Positions 48,422 through 57,515 of a stretch of 64,000 nucleotides of DNA are shown here, one piece after another; position 1 is the stretch's first letter, and each line of letters starts with the position of its first letter. Both the position numbers and the translations under genes were made by a program. The notes under the pieces were generated by a model. It had not been told where the DNA came from, did no database searches, and saw only the letters and a list, made by a program, of their open reading frames with translations. Origin of the DNA: Flavobacterium ajazii (GTDB lineage Bacteria; Bacteroidota; Bacteroidia; Flavobacteriales; Flavobacteriaceae); assembly GCF_010614725.1 (NCBI RefSeq), contig NZ_JAAEHL010000015.1, positions 92,964-156,963 on the forward strand, given 5' to 3'.

Positions 48422-48862
48422 TTACTTTTCAGCAATAATTTCGTATGGTAAATCTACAACAACATCTCTGTGTAAACGGATGCTTGCAGAATATTTCCCT
48501 GTACGTTTTACGATACCGCTTGAGATAAATTTTCTATCAATAGCGTTACCTGATTTCTCTAAAGCTTCTGCAATATCAATATTTGTGATAGAACCAAAAA
48601 GTTTCTCTCCACCAGCTTTTGCAGTAAGTTTAATTTCAAGAGCTTTCAAAGTTTCAGCTAATGATTTAGCATCAGCAATAACTTTAGCTTCTTTGTGTGC
48701 TCTTTGTTTTAGGTTTTCAGCTAAAACTTTTTTAGCAGAAGGAGTTGCCAAAACAGCAAAACCCTGAGGAATTAAAAAGTTACGACCATAACCAGGTTTA
48801 ACAGATACTACATCATCTTTAAATCCTAAGTTCTGTACGTCTTGTTTTAAAATAAGTTCCAT
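48422..48862 (-). CDS. rplI: 50S ribosomal protein L9
   Basis: 146 residues, standard length. The N-terminal rRNA-binding domain shows MELILKQDVQNLGFKDDVVSVKPGYGRNFLIPQGFAV, then the long connecting helix and a C-terminal domain ending in LPYEIIAEK. Third gene of the rpsF-rpsR-rplI operon, 66 bases after rpsR, and followed by a strong terminator. Confidence 0.97.
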   Translation of the reverse strand: MELILKQDVQNLGFKDDVVSVKPGYGRNFLIPQGFAVLATPSAKKVLAENLKQRAHKEAKVIADAKSLAETLKALEIKLTAKAGGEKLFGSITNIDIAEALEKSGNAIDRKFISSGIVKRTGKYSASIRLHRDVVVDLPYEIIAEK

Positions 48863-48928
48863 GTTGTTGTCCTTATATTTTAGAAGTTAGGTTCTGCTTT
48901 AACAGAAACCAGCGACTAGAGTTTTTAA

Positions 48929-49225
48929 TTATTTTAATAAATCGGCCACGTATGGCATTAAAGCTAAGTGACGAGCTCTTTTTACAGCTACAGACACTTT
49001 TCTTTGGTACTTCAAAGAAGTTCCTGTTAAACGACGAGGAAGAATTTTTCCTTGCTCATTAACGAATTTCAATAAGAAATCAGCATCTTTATAATCGATA
49101 TATTTGATGCCTGATTTTTTGAAACGACAATACTTTTTAGTTTTGTTAGTTTCTATATTCAAAGGCGTAAGATATCTGATATCTCCGTCTTTTTTTCCTG
49201 AAGCAGATTGTTGTAATGTTGCCAT
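48929..49225 (-). CDS. rpsR: 30S ribosomal protein S18
   Basis: 98 residues. The core YIDYKDADFLLKFVNEQGKILPRRLTGTSLKYQRKVSVAVKRARHLALMPY is the S18 fold. It binds the 30S platform with S6, whose gene lies 5 bases upstream. The N-terminal ~25 residues are a lineage-specific extension. Confidence 0.97.
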   Translation of the reverse strand: MATLQQSASGKKDGDIRYLTPLNIETNKTKKYCRFKKSGIKYIDYKDADFLLKFVNEQGKILPRRLTGTSLKYQRKVSVAVKRARHLALMPYVADLLK

Positions 49226-49230
49226 GATAA

Positions 49231-49572
49231 TTAAGCTTTTTGAGATTTAAGTTTTGCTCTTCTTCTTTCAGCCCAAGAGATAGCATGTTTGTCAAGACTT
49301 ACAGTTAAGAAACGCATAACTCTTTCGTCACGTCTAAATTCAGTTTCGAAAGCTACAAGAACTTCTCCAGCAACTTTGAACTCAAATAAGTGATAGAATC
49401 CACTTTTTTTGTTTTGAATTTCGTAAGCCATTTTTTTAAGGCCCCAATCTTCTTTCGATACCATTTCAGCTCCACGACTAGTAAGAAAATCTTCAAATTT
49501 GCTTACTGTTTCCTTTACCTGAACTTCAGATAAAACGGGATTTAAAATGAAAACAGTTTCATAATGATTCAT
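49231..49572 (-). CDS. rpsF: 30S ribosomal protein S6
   Basis: 113 residues from the ATG at 49572 (MNHYETVFILNPVLSE), the family's normal start. The open frame continues 15 codons upstream, but those would overlap the promoter region. DWGLKKMAYEIQNKKSGFYHLFEF and DERVMRFLTVSLDKHA are typical. First gene of the ribosomal operon. No clear S6-S18 leader motif was recognised in the short leader. Confidence 0.96.
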   Translation of the reverse strand: MNHYETVFILNPVLSEVQVKETVSKFEDFLTSRGAEMVSKEDWGLKKMAYEIQNKKSGFYHLFEFKVAGEVLVAFETEFRRDERVMRFLTVSLDKHAISWAERRRAKLKSQKA

Positions 49573-49604
49573 AAATACAGTATTTAATTTATTAAAATTG
49601 GGTG

Positions 49605-49634
49605 CAAAAGTAACCATTATTTCTGAAAAAACAA
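49605..49634 (-). promoter_or_regulatory. Promoter of the rpsF-rpsR-rplI operon
   Basis: On the minus strand: TTG (49634-49632), 19 bases, then TACTTTTG (49612-49605). A full match to the consensus, giving a leader of ~30 bases. Confidence 0.65.
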
Positions 49635-49751
49635 TACTTTTTTTCTTTTATTCGTTGAAAAGCAAAAAACAGACGTTCTTTTTAGTTTTCTTTCCAAAAA
49701 AGTAATACATTTACTTATGCTATCCTGAATTTATTTAAAATTTAAACTCTT

Positions 49752-50450
49752 ATGAAACTAAACTGTGTTGTTGTAGATGATAGTTCTATACAGAGGGCAA
49801 TTATTGCAAAATTAGTTAACAATCATCCGGGATTGCACTTGGTAGGAGACTTCTCAAATGCAATCGAAGCGAAAAGTTGTATCTCTCTGAATAATATAGA
49901 TTTAATTTTTTTAGATATTGAAATGCCTGTTATCAACGGATTTGATTTTCTTGATGGTTTAAAATCAAAACCGCAAATTATATTTATTACTTCTAAGGCT
50001 GAATATGCGTTAAAAGCTTTTGATTATGATGCAACTGATTATCTACAAAAACCTATAGCTGTTGACCGTTTTAACGCTTCGGCAAAAAGAGCTATCGACA
50101 TGCACCTTCTTAAAAAAGAAGTAAAAGAAGAAGAAGGCGAACATATTTTTATCAAAAGCAATCTGAAAAAACTGAAAATTTTTACAGCGAAAATCAAATG
50201 GATTGAGGCATTTGGAGACTATGTAAGAGTCGTAACAGAAGATGACAGTAATTTAGTGCTTTCAACTATGAAATCTTTTGAAAACGATTTATCAAAAGAG
50301 AAATTCATCCGCGTCCACAAATCATACATTATTAATATTGATAAAGTGGAACGCTTTAACAGTAAATTTGCTGAAATCGGCATTACTAAAATTCCGCTGA
50401 GCCGAAACAAAAAAGAAGATCTGGTAAGAGCATTATCAACATCATCTTAA
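49752..50450 (+). CDS. LytTR family response regulator
   Basis: 232 residues. The receiver domain has CVVVDDSSIQR, the phospho-acceptor Asp in LIFLDIEMPVINGFDFL (~57), and FITSKAEYALKAFDYDATDYLQKP. The LytTR DNA-binding domain (~130-232) has IKSNLKKLKIFTAKIKWIEAFGDYVRV and FIRVHKSYIINIDKVERF. No sensor kinase lies nearby, so it is an orphan whose partner must be elsewhere. Its last 4 bases overlap the convergent priA gene, and its terminator lies inside priA. Confidence 0.9.
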   Translation: MKLNCVVVDDSSIQRAIIAKLVNNHPGLHLVGDFSNAIEAKSCISLNNIDLIFLDIEMPVINGFDFLDGLKSKPQIIFITSKAEYALKAFDYDATDYLQKPIAVDRFNASAKRAIDMHLLKKEVKEEEGEHIFIKSNLKKLKIFTAKIKWIEAFGDYVRVVTEDDSNLVLSTMKSFENDLSKEKFIRVHKSYIINIDKVERFNSKFAEIGITKIPLSRNKKEDLVRALSTSS

Positions 50451-52897
50451 TAAAAATCAACATTTACCGTTAACTTTATAGCTCTGTACTGAGCCACCGT
50501 CTCAAAACTATTCAGCATTTTCTGAATAGTTTTTTTTGTGCTCCCTAATGGCATATTTTGCGGAATTTTAATCAAAATTGCCCGAATGTATTCATTCCTA
50601 ATTCTGTTGATAGCAGGTTCTTCAGGTCCTAAAACCGGCAGATTTAAATTCTGACTTAAAACCTTATACATCCACATTGAACCTTCCTTCAATTTATCAT
50701 ACTCTCGATGTTTCAGTGTTAGCTTTATAATTCTGAAATAAGGTGGGTATTTATAAATCTGCCTATCATATAACTGCTCCTTATACATACCTATATAATT
50801 ATGGTTTGTAACCTGCTGAATTGTATTGTGATTCGGGTTATAAGTCTGAATAACAGCTTTTCCTTGTTTTTCAGATCTTCCGGCTCTTCCCGCAACCTGA
50901 GTCATCATTTGAAAACTGCGTTCAAAGGCTCTAAAATCAGGATGATGTAACATATTATCAGCATTCATAATTCCAACCAGACTGACATTCTCAAAATCCA
51001 GTCCTTTGGCTAACATTTGGGTTCCTACCAAAATATCAATTTCACGATTTTTGAAATTATCTATGATTTTTTCAAAACCAAATTTACCCCGCGTAGTATC
51101 CTGATCCATTCTGGCTGTTTTTGCTTTTGGAAAAAGTGTCAACAACTCCTGCTCTATTTGTTCAGTTCCAAAACCTTTTGTAGTCATATCAATACTCGAA
51201 CAGTTGTGACAATTAGTAGGTTTTGCAATAGAATAACCACAATAATGACATCTCAGCTGATTCTTATGTTTATGATACGTCAAGCTCACATCGCATTGTT
51301 GGCAATGAGGCACATGACCGCATCGTAAACATTCCATAACAGGAGAATATCCTCTTCTGTTTTGAAACAAAATAACCTGCTCGCCCAAAGACAAAGCCTC
51401 TGCGATTTCTTCAATCAAAAAATCACTAAAATGCCCTGTCATTCTTTTTCTAAAATGTTTGTCCTTTAAATCAACCAAAACCACTTCAGGCAGTCGGACA
51501 TTTTTATAACGCTCGCTAAGAGTTACCAATCCGTATTTATCAGTTTGGGCATTAAAATAGGTTTCAATACTTGGTGTTGCCGAACCTAATAACACTTTTG
51601 CTTTATGAAAATTAGCCAAAACAATTGCTGCATCTCTTGCATGAAATCTTGGCGCAGGATCTGTCTGTTTAAAAGTCTGCTCATGTTCTTCATCAACGAT
51701 TAACAATCCTAAATCATTAAAAGGCAAAAACAAAGCCGACCTGGCTCCTATTACAATTTGTGCTTTTGGTAAATTTTCAAGCGTTTGTTTCCAGACTTCC
51801 ACTCTTTCATTATTACTGTATTTCGAATGAAAAACAGCTACTTTATCTCCAAAGTAAAGACGCAGGCGGAAAACCAACTGTGTTGTAAGTGCAATTTCAG
51901 GAAGCAGATACAAAACCTGTCTTCCTGTTTGCAGATATTCTTCAATCAGCTTAATATAGATTTCAGTTTTTCCACTCGAAGTCACTCCATGAAGCAGACA
52001 AACTTCCTTCTGAGTAAACTTATCTTTGATTTCATTAAAAGCATTTTCCTGTGCTTCGCTCAGTTTCAGTTCATTTTCTGATTTCTCTCCTTTAAACAAA
52101 ACCCGATCCTGCTGTAAAAAATATTCTTCAAAAATTTCTTTTTCAATTAATGATTTTACAACCGCTGATCCTGCATTCGAAGCTTCTATAAGTTTTTTTA
52201 CCGTAATTGGCTTTTTTTCTGAAGCGCTGATCTGGAAATAAGTTAAAACAATTTCTTTTTGCTTATTAGCATTTTTCAGCACCATTAACAATTCTTCCAG
52301 ACCACTACCGGATTCATATTTAGAATGCAGTCTCACATAACGCACCAACTTGGGTTTGTAAGTTTCTTTTATTTCTTCTTCTAAAAAAATAATATCCTTT
52401 GCTATTAATTTTTGAAGAATCGGAAGTATATTTTTTCTGTTTAAAATAGAAGCTATTTCCTGAACTTTCAACGAACTTTGGTGCTGCAAAGCTTCATAAA
52501 TCAAAAATTCATCATCTGAGAGTTCGCTGTCATTTACAGCAACATCAGGTTTATGCGAAATAATTGTTTCGCTTTCCAAAAGCAATCCGCTTGGAAATGC
52601 ACCACGATAAACATCTCCAATCCCACACATATAGTAGTCCGCAACCCAAAGCCAGTGTTTGATCTGGATTTCTGTTGCAATAGGCTTTTCGTCTAAGATC
52701 TGATGAATTTCTTTGGCTTCATATAAAGTTGGAGCATTTTCATGAACATCCAAAACAAGTCCCGTGTATATTTTACTCTTACCAAAAGGTACCGCTACCC
52801 GCATTCCTTTTTTTATAAAATGGTATTCAGCTTCAGAAATTCGATAAGTGAATGTCTTAGCTAAAGAAAGCGGTAAAATAACTTCAATGAAATGCAT
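50447..52897 (-). CDS. priA: Primosomal replication restart helicase PriA
   Basis: 816 residues. An N-terminal DNA-binding domain (~1-100) precedes a helicase core with Walker A LLHGVTSSGKTEIYIKLIEEYL, DEEH, and GSATPSIETY. An eight-cysteine zinc region (ECLRCGHVPHCQQCDVSLTYH, RCHYCGYS, CHNCSS) lies between the helicase lobes. The ending VTNHNYIGMYKEQLYDRQIYKYPP is typical. PriA reloads the replisome at stalled forks. It is 25 bases downstream of the beta-lactamase gene on the same strand. Confidence 0.95.
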   Translation of the reverse strand: MHFIEVILPLSLAKTFTYRISEAEYHFIKKGMRVAVPFGKSKIYTGLVLDVHENAPTLYEAKEIHQILDEKPIATEIQIKHWLWVADYYMCGIGDVYRGAFPSGLLLESETIISHKPDVAVNDSELSDDEFLIYEALQHQSSLKVQEIASILNRKNILPILQKLIAKDIIFLEEEIKETYKPKLVRYVRLHSKYESGSGLEELLMVLKNANKQKEIVLTYFQISASEKKPITVKKLIEASNAGSAVVKSLIEKEIFEEYFLQQDRVLFKGEKSENELKLSEAQENAFNEIKDKFTQKEVCLLHGVTSSGKTEIYIKLIEEYLQTGRQVLYLLPEIALTTQLVFRLRLYFGDKVAVFHSKYSNNERVEVWKQTLENLPKAQIVIGARSALFLPFNDLGLLIVDEEHEQTFKQTDPAPRFHARDAAIVLANFHKAKVLLGSATPSIETYFNAQTDKYGLVTLSERYKNVRLPEVVLVDLKDKHFRKRMTGHFSDFLIEEIAEALSLGEQVILFQNRRGYSPVMECLRCGHVPHCQQCDVSLTYHKHKNQLRCHYCGYSIAKPTNCHNCSSIDMTTKGFGTEQIEQELLTLFPKAKTARMDQDTTRGKFGFEKIIDNFKNREIDILVGTQMLAKGLDFENVSLVGIMNADNMLHHPDFRAFERSFQMMTQVAGRAGRSEKQGKAVIQTYNPNHNTIQQVTNHNYIGMYKEQLYDRQIYKYPPYFRIIKLTLKHREYDKLKEGSMWMYKVLSQNLNLPVLGPEEPAINRIRNEYIRAILIKIPQNMPLGSTKKTIQKMLNSFETVAQYRAIKLTVNVDFY
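50504..50537 (+). terminator. Terminator for the LytTR gene, inside priA
   Basis: A 12-bp perfect stem pairs 50504-50515 with 50522-50533 around a 6-base loop, followed by T to 50537. It lies 54 bases past the LytTR stop and within the antisense priA coding sequence. Confidence 0.75.
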
Positions 52898-52922
52898 GGA
52901 ATATTTTTATAAGTCAGTATTA

Positions 52923-53681
52923 TTATTTCTGACCGGATTTAAGAAAGCCTTTTTTTGAAAGATTATAATCTTTAACAAGTTTCATTGTATGAGTTAATGA
53001 TTGAATACTAGTCCAGTCATCATGACCAGGAATAATATATTTCGGATTTTTAAATTTTGACTGAACCTTCTTTATTGATTCTTCCCATTCTTTTACATCT
53101 GCATCACCCAAATAACCTAAGTCTTTTGCTTCGGTACTTTTTATAAAACAGCCTCCATAAAGCACTTTTTCCTTATCAAACCAAACCACAATATTATCAG
53201 GAGCATGTCCTTTGCCTGGATAATAAACTTGAAACTTATGTGTCCCAACAGTAAATATCGTATCATTAGGAATTACAAATTCGGCTCTTTCTTTGTTGCT
53301 CCCTTTCAGTATTTCATCAGTAGATTTGATTGTATAGGTTTTGCTTTCTTTTTTCTTGTAAAAATCAAAACCCCCTGCACGATCATCATGCGAATGAGTT
53401 CCGAAAACCATTATTACATTTTTATTATGCTTTGCCTTTATACTGTCTAATAATGGCTGAAACTGAGTTTTATCCCAAGGAGCATCAAACATTACTACAC
53501 CTTTATCTGTAACCAGATACATCGCATTTGCAGAAATTTTTACTCCTTTATAATTATTAAAAGTCCTGTAAACATAAAAGTCACCTGTAAGATGACTTAT
53601 TTGTAATGGCGAGTTTTCAGATTGTCCAAAATTTTTTGAAACAATAGTCAGGAATAAAATTATCGAAACTAATTTCCACAT
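52923..53681 (-). CDS. bla: Subclass B1 metallo-beta-lactamase (BlaB/IND/JOHN-like)
   Basis: 252 residues with a signal peptide (~1-19, ending NFGQ), so periplasmic. All zinc ligands of the B1 class are visible: H96, H98 and D100 in GTHSHDDRAGG, H159 in PGKGHAPDNIVVW, C178 in YGGCFIKS, and H220 in IIPGHDDW. Lys181 sits where B1 enzymes bind the substrate carboxylate. The overall match to chromosomal enzymes of Flavobacterium and Chryseobacterium is strong. B1 enzymes hydrolyse penicillins, cephalosporins and carbapenems; activity of this one is inferred. It lies inside a housekeeping cluster, so it looks resident rather than acquired. Confidence 0.9.
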   Translation of the reverse strand: MWKLVSIILFLTIVSKNFGQSENSPLQISHLTGDFYVYRTFNNYKGVKISANAMYLVTDKGVVMFDAPWDKTQFQPLLDSIKAKHNKNVIMVFGTHSHDDRAGGFDFYKKKESKTYTIKSTDEILKGSNKERAEFVIPNDTIFTVGTHKFQVYYPGKGHAPDNIVVWFDKEKVLYGGCFIKSTEAKDLGYLGDADVKEWEESIKKVQSKFKNPKYIIPGHDDWTSIQSLTHTMKLVKDYNLSKKGFLKSGQK

Positions 53682-53698
53682 GTTTTAAAAAAACCAAA

Positions 53699-54130
53699 TT
53701 AATTCTTTACTCTCGTCCAGTATTGTGTTCTTCCTACAAGTGAAATACCTACATAACCACGCAATTTTAACTTATCTGCAGACTCTAATGTAATATAACA
53801 TTTGTATTTTTTTCCGTTTGTAGGATCTAAAATTGTTCCTCCGTTATACTCGTCCCCGTCTTTTTTTAAACCATTCATAATAACCATTCCTAAAATTGGT
53901 TTGTTTTTTTCTGCTCCTTCACATTTTGAACAAACATCTTTTTTATGATCTGCACGAAGTATCTCTACAACTTTAGCATAAATTTTTCCGGACTTTTCAT
54001 AAACCTCTACTATTGATTTTGCCTCCCCGGTTTCATCATCAATTGTTTTCCATTTTCCAACAACTCCCTGAGCCTGAATAGAGCTGAATGTTAGAAAAAA
54101 TATACCAATAGTTAATACCCAATTTTTCAT
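53699..54130 (-). CDS. DUF2147 family exported protein
   Basis: 143 residues with a signal peptide (NWVLTIGIFFLTFSSIQAQ). The mature part matches DUF2147: GVVGKWKTIDDETGEAKSIVEVYEKSG, CSKCEGAEKNKPILGMVIMNGLK, NGGTILDPTNGKKYKCYITLE and GYVGISLVGRTQYWTRV, a small beta-barrel (lipocalin-like) domain. Function unknown. It is 3 bases downstream of the yihY-like gene and 17 bases upstream of the beta-lactamase gene. Confidence 0.88.
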   Translation of the reverse strand: MKNWVLTIGIFFLTFSSIQAQGVVGKWKTIDDETGEAKSIVEVYEKSGKIYAKVVEILRADHKKDVCSKCEGAEKNKPILGMVIMNGLKKDGDEYNGGTILDPTNGKKYKCYITLESADKLKLRGYVGISLVGRTQYWTRVKN

Positions 54131-54133
54131 AAT

Positions 54134-55054
54134 CTATTTATTTTTTTGTCTTAATTTCCTGATAGTCGCATTTAGTTCAAAACCTAAAAGTAAAATCATA
54201 CAGTTTATCCAAATGTAAAACATTAGAATTAATAATGTCCCAATAGAACCATAAAGTTCGTTGTATTTTGAAAATTTTATAACCCAAATCCCAAAAAAGA
54301 ATGAAGATATAACAATTAAGATAGTCGTAAAAACAGACCCTATACTTATAAAAGGTACTTTATTGTACTGCTTAGTACCATAACGCAATAATATTGAAGA
54401 TGTTATCAAAATCATCAGAACAACAAACAGATAACGTCCTAAAATAATAAGCGGGATCCGGTCACTAAGTACATCCTGAATAATTGTTTTTTGAATAAAT
54501 ACCTCAAAAACTACAATCGTCGCTACCGTTACAAATAATATAACGGTCATTACAAGCGAAATTGCCAAAGCCACCAAATACTGATGCAAGAAACCGCGTT
54601 TATCAAAAACATGCTTTGAAGATTCAAAACCACTCAAAATTGCGTTAATACCATTTGCCATCAAAAAAATAGAAAGAAAAAATCCTGATGATAACAATCC
54701 TGAATGACTGTTATTTAAAATATCACTAATAATTTTACTGATTGCATCATATGTATTTGGTGGAACTCCCTGTTGAACAAACTGCAGAAAATCATCCTGA
54801 AAATTATCTATAGGAATAAACGGAATTAAGTTTAAGATAAACAACGCAAAAGGAAACAAAGCCATAAAAAAGCTAAAAGAAACCGCACTTGCGTGATACG
54901 AAAATGCACCATCAACAATACCGATAGTATACATTTCGAGCAGATCATACAATGAAAAACCTTCCAGCCAGGGCAGTTTTATTCTTTTCAAAAGCTGAAC
55001 TAAAGAACGTACCACAGGCAGTTTTTCAATCCGCTCTTCTATCTCTTGCGACAT
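54134..55054 (-). CDS. YihY/BrkB family inner-membrane protein
   Basis: 306 residues with ~6 transmembrane helices from residue ~45. The family motif GAFSYHASAVSFSFFMALFPFALFIL is followed by SSGFFLSIFLMANGINAILSGFE and the terminal IGTLLILMFYIWINCMILLLGFELNA. Once annotated as ribonuclease BN, the family is now regarded as membrane proteins of unknown transport function. It lies between nadC (62 bases upstream) and DUF2147. Confidence 0.9.
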   Translation of the reverse strand: MSQEIEERIEKLPVVRSLVQLLKRIKLPWLEGFSLYDLLEMYTIGIVDGAFSYHASAVSFSFFMALFPFALFILNLIPFIPIDNFQDDFLQFVQQGVPPNTYDAISKIISDILNNSHSGLLSSGFFLSIFLMANGINAILSGFESSKHVFDKRGFLHQYLVALAISLVMTVILFVTVATIVVFEVFIQKTIIQDVLSDRIPLIILGRYLFVVLMILITSSILLRYGTKQYNKVPFISIGSVFTTILIVISSFFFGIWVIKFSKYNELYGSIGTLLILMFYIWINCMILLLGFELNATIRKLRQKNK

Positions 55055-55117
55055 ATTTTTTTAAGTTTTTTTAGATCGTTAGACTTTTATATTTCCAAAT
55101 ATTACTTAATTTACAAT

Positions 55118-55975
55118 TTAAAAGGCCTTCAGACTCAGATCCATGTTGTGAACAGAATGTGTTAAAGCTCCTGACGAAATATAGTTAACACCGCAAAGTC
55201 CATATTCACGAATCGTTTTTTCACTGATATTTCCTGAAGATTCTGTCTGACATTTATCACCAATTAATGCTACAGCCGTTTTAGTATCTTCATAATTAAA
55301 ATTATCAATCAAAATTCTATGAATACCGTCGCTTAGTAAAATTTCTCTGATTTCATCTAAGTTACGGGCTTCAACAATAATTTTTAAATCGAGGCTGTTC
55401 GCTTTCAGATATTCTTTGGTTTTTTTAATCGCATGTGTAATTCCGCCGGCAAAATCAACATGATTATCTTTTAACATAATCATATCATACAACGCATAAC
55501 GATGATTTTCTCCCCCTCCTATCTTTACAGCCCATTTTTCTGCCACCCTGAAATTCGGAGTTGTTTTTCGTGTATCTAATATTTTAGCGCCTGTCCCTTC
55601 CAAAAGCTTCATCAAATTGCTGGTTTTTGTAGCAATTGCCGACATACGCTGCATGGTGTTCAAAACCACTCTTTCAGCTTTTAAAATAGCCTGTGAACTT
55701 CCCGAAACTTCAAACACAACTTCACCATATTCTACATGAGTCCCATCTTCAATAAACGTTTTTACTTTCAGTTTCGGATCTACATGTTCAAATATCATTT
55801 TAGCAAGTTCAACTCCCGCAATTATCCCCTGATCTTTTACCAATAATTTGGCCTGACCATATGCAATATCCGGAATACAGGCAAGTGAACTGTAATCACC
55901 TGTACCAACATCTTCTCTAATGGCATTACTTATCAAAAGTTGCAATTCTTTCTGAAACTGAGCTTCGCTTATCAT
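55118..55975 (-). CDS. nadC: Nicotinate-nucleotide pyrophosphorylase (carboxylating)
   Basis: 285 residues. It has AIREDVGTGDYSSLA, RMSAIATKTSNLMKLLEGT, DTRKTTPNFRVAEKWAVKIGGGENHRYALYDMIMLKDNH and ISSGALTHSVHNMDLSLKAF, the complete QPRTase signature. It makes nicotinate mononucleotide from quinolinate and PRPP in NAD synthesis. First gene of the nadC-yihY-DUF2147-bla-priA run; 219 bases separate it from the divergent alkC-like gene. Confidence 0.96.
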   Translation of the reverse strand: MISEAQFQKELQLLISNAIREDVGTGDYSSLACIPDIAYGQAKLLVKDQGIIAGVELAKMIFEHVDPKLKVKTFIEDGTHVEYGEVVFEVSGSSQAILKAERVVLNTMQRMSAIATKTSNLMKLLEGTGAKILDTRKTTPNFRVAEKWAVKIGGGENHRYALYDMIMLKDNHVDFAGGITHAIKKTKEYLKANSLDLKIIVEARNLDEIREILLSDGIHRILIDNFNYEDTKTAVALIGDKCQTESSGNISEKTIREYGLCGVNYISSGALTHSVHNMDLSLKAF

Positions 55976-56194
55976 TTTTATGTTTTTAATAATATGCTAA
56001 ATTAGGATATATTTTATGGATTTGAAAGTTTCAATAACATGAAAAGTTATACAAAACATCAAAAGTTTCCTTTTTAACTATTAAGGCATTAAGAAAATTT
56101 AAGTTTTATTTTTTAGTAAAATTTAATTATCCTCATTGAATAATCAGTATGAAAACTTAAACTCAAAATCTTAATAAACTTAATATCTTACTAG

Positions 56195-56225
56195 TTGAAA
56201 GATAGAAGAACATTAAATATCTTTG
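56195..56225 (+). promoter_or_regulatory. Promoter of the alkC-like gene
   Basis: TTG (56195-56197), 20 bases, then TATCTTTG (56218-56225). The -33 TTG coincides with a possible upstream start codon, which therefore cannot be used; translation should begin at the ATG at 56246. Confidence 0.6.
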
Positions 56226-56245
56226 AGGTTCATTCAAATAAAATT

Positions 56246-57346
56246 ATGGGATTAATTAAAGATATTTACTCGCTTTCTTTTTACGAAAAATTTGGACAGG
56301 CTGTCGCTGAAGTACATATTTCATTCAATAAACAAAAATTCATCGAAACTATATACGAAGGTGATTTTGCCCAAAAAGAATGGAAAGAAAGAATGAAGCA
56401 CACTACAATTGTATTTCACAGGTTTATGCCTGAAAGTTTTCCTGAAGCCGTATCTTTAATAGATAAAATCATCGAAAACCTAAAGAAAAATAGTTTTACT
56501 GATGGCAATCTGGCTTTTATTTTCTTTGCTGATTATATCGAAATGTACGGTTTAGAGGATTTTGAAACTTCAACAAAAGCATTTGTTTCTATAACACAGT
56601 TTATAAGCTGTGAATTTGCGGTTCGTCCTTTCATTTTAAAATATAAAGAAAAAATGATTGCTGAAATGATAAAATGGTCTCTACACGAAAATCATCATGT
56701 TCGTAGATTAGCAAGTGAAGGTTCAAGACCAAGATTACCCTGGGCAATGGCAATTCCGTTTCTAAAAAAAGATCCTTCTTCTATTCTTCCAATTTTAGAG
56801 AATTTAAAAAAAGATCCGTCAGAATATGTTCGAAGAAGTGTTGCTAATAATTTAAATGATATTGTAAAAGATAACCCGAAAATTGTACTTAAAATTGCTT
56901 CAAGATGGAAAGATCATAGCAAAGAAACAGACGCAATCATCAAACATGGCTGCCGAACTTTATTAAAACAAGGACATCCTGAAATTTTAAGTCATTATGG
57001 CTTAGAAAGTACAAATATTGAACTTTCATCTTTCGAAATTAAAACACCAATTGTGAAAATTGGAGATTATTTACAGTTTTATTTCCACCTAAACAATAAA
57101 AATGAAGAACCAAAAACAGTTCGTTTAGAATATGCTGTTCATTACAAAAAGGCAAAAGGGCATCTGGCGAAAAAAGTCTTCAAAATCAGTGAAAAAATCT
57201 ATCATCCCAACCAATTAACCAAGATTGAAAGAAATCAGTCTTTTAAACTGATTACAACACGTGTTTTTCATACCGGCATTCACCAATTATCAATTATAAT
57301 TAATGGAACGGAGAGTGAAGTTTTAGATTTTGAATTGATTAATTAA
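56246..57346 (+). CDS. alkC: AlkC-like DNA alkylation repair glycosylase
   Basis: 366 residues. HEAT-like helical repeats fill the first ~270 residues (VRRLASEGSRPRLPWAMAIPFL, SEYVRRSVANNLNDIVKDNP), the pattern of the AlkC branch of the AlkD/AlkC glycosylases that remove 3-methyl-type adenine lesions. The C-terminal ~95 residues form a beta-rich, Ig-like domain (LQFYFHLNNKNEEPKTVRLEYAVH), which AlkC has and AlkD lacks. The start at 56246 follows from the promoter. Single gene, divergent from nadC. Confidence 0.85.
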   Translation: MGLIKDIYSLSFYEKFGQAVAEVHISFNKQKFIETIYEGDFAQKEWKERMKHTTIVFHRFMPESFPEAVSLIDKIIENLKKNSFTDGNLAFIFFADYIEMYGLEDFETSTKAFVSITQFISCEFAVRPFILKYKEKMIAEMIKWSLHENHHVRRLASEGSRPRLPWAMAIPFLKKDPSSILPILENLKKDPSEYVRRSVANNLNDIVKDNPKIVLKIASRWKDHSKETDAIIKHGCRTLLKQGHPEILSHYGLESTNIELSSFEIKTPIVKIGDYLQFYFHLNNKNEEPKTVRLEYAVHYKKAKGHLAKKVFKISEKIYHPNQLTKIERNQSFKLITTRVFHTGIHQLSIIINGTESEVLDFELIN

Positions 57347-57488
57347 AACAAAAAATTCACATATTAGAACAAATGGTTTTATTACAATTTGTACAATTCG
57401 TGTTTCTTTTATTTCTTATTTTTATAGTTACAAATTCAAAAATAGCTTTTCTTAATCTAAATTAAGTTACAGACTTGCACTACTGCTG

Positions 57489-57496
57489 TAATTTTG
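57489..57496 (+). promoter_or_regulatory. -7 box upstream of the pirin operon
   Basis: TAATTTTG matches TAnnTTTG and lies 20 bases before the pirin ATG. No well-spaced -33 TTG. Confidence 0.4.
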
Positions 57497-57515
57497 TTTT
57501 CAAATCAAATAAACC

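Noticed and set aside
49573..49617. Upstream extension of rpsF, and an S6-S18 autoregulatory leader
   Set aside because: The extension overlaps the consensus promoter; no pattern matching the known S6-S18 leader was recognised in the ~30-base leader.
52923..53681. Horizontal acquisition of the beta-lactamase gene
   Set aside because: No mobile sequences, repeats or composition change around it, and it is tightly spaced within a same-strand cluster.
56195..56245. TTG start for the alkC-like gene
   Set aside because: The TTG is the -33 part of a consensus promoter, so it lies upstream of the transcription start.
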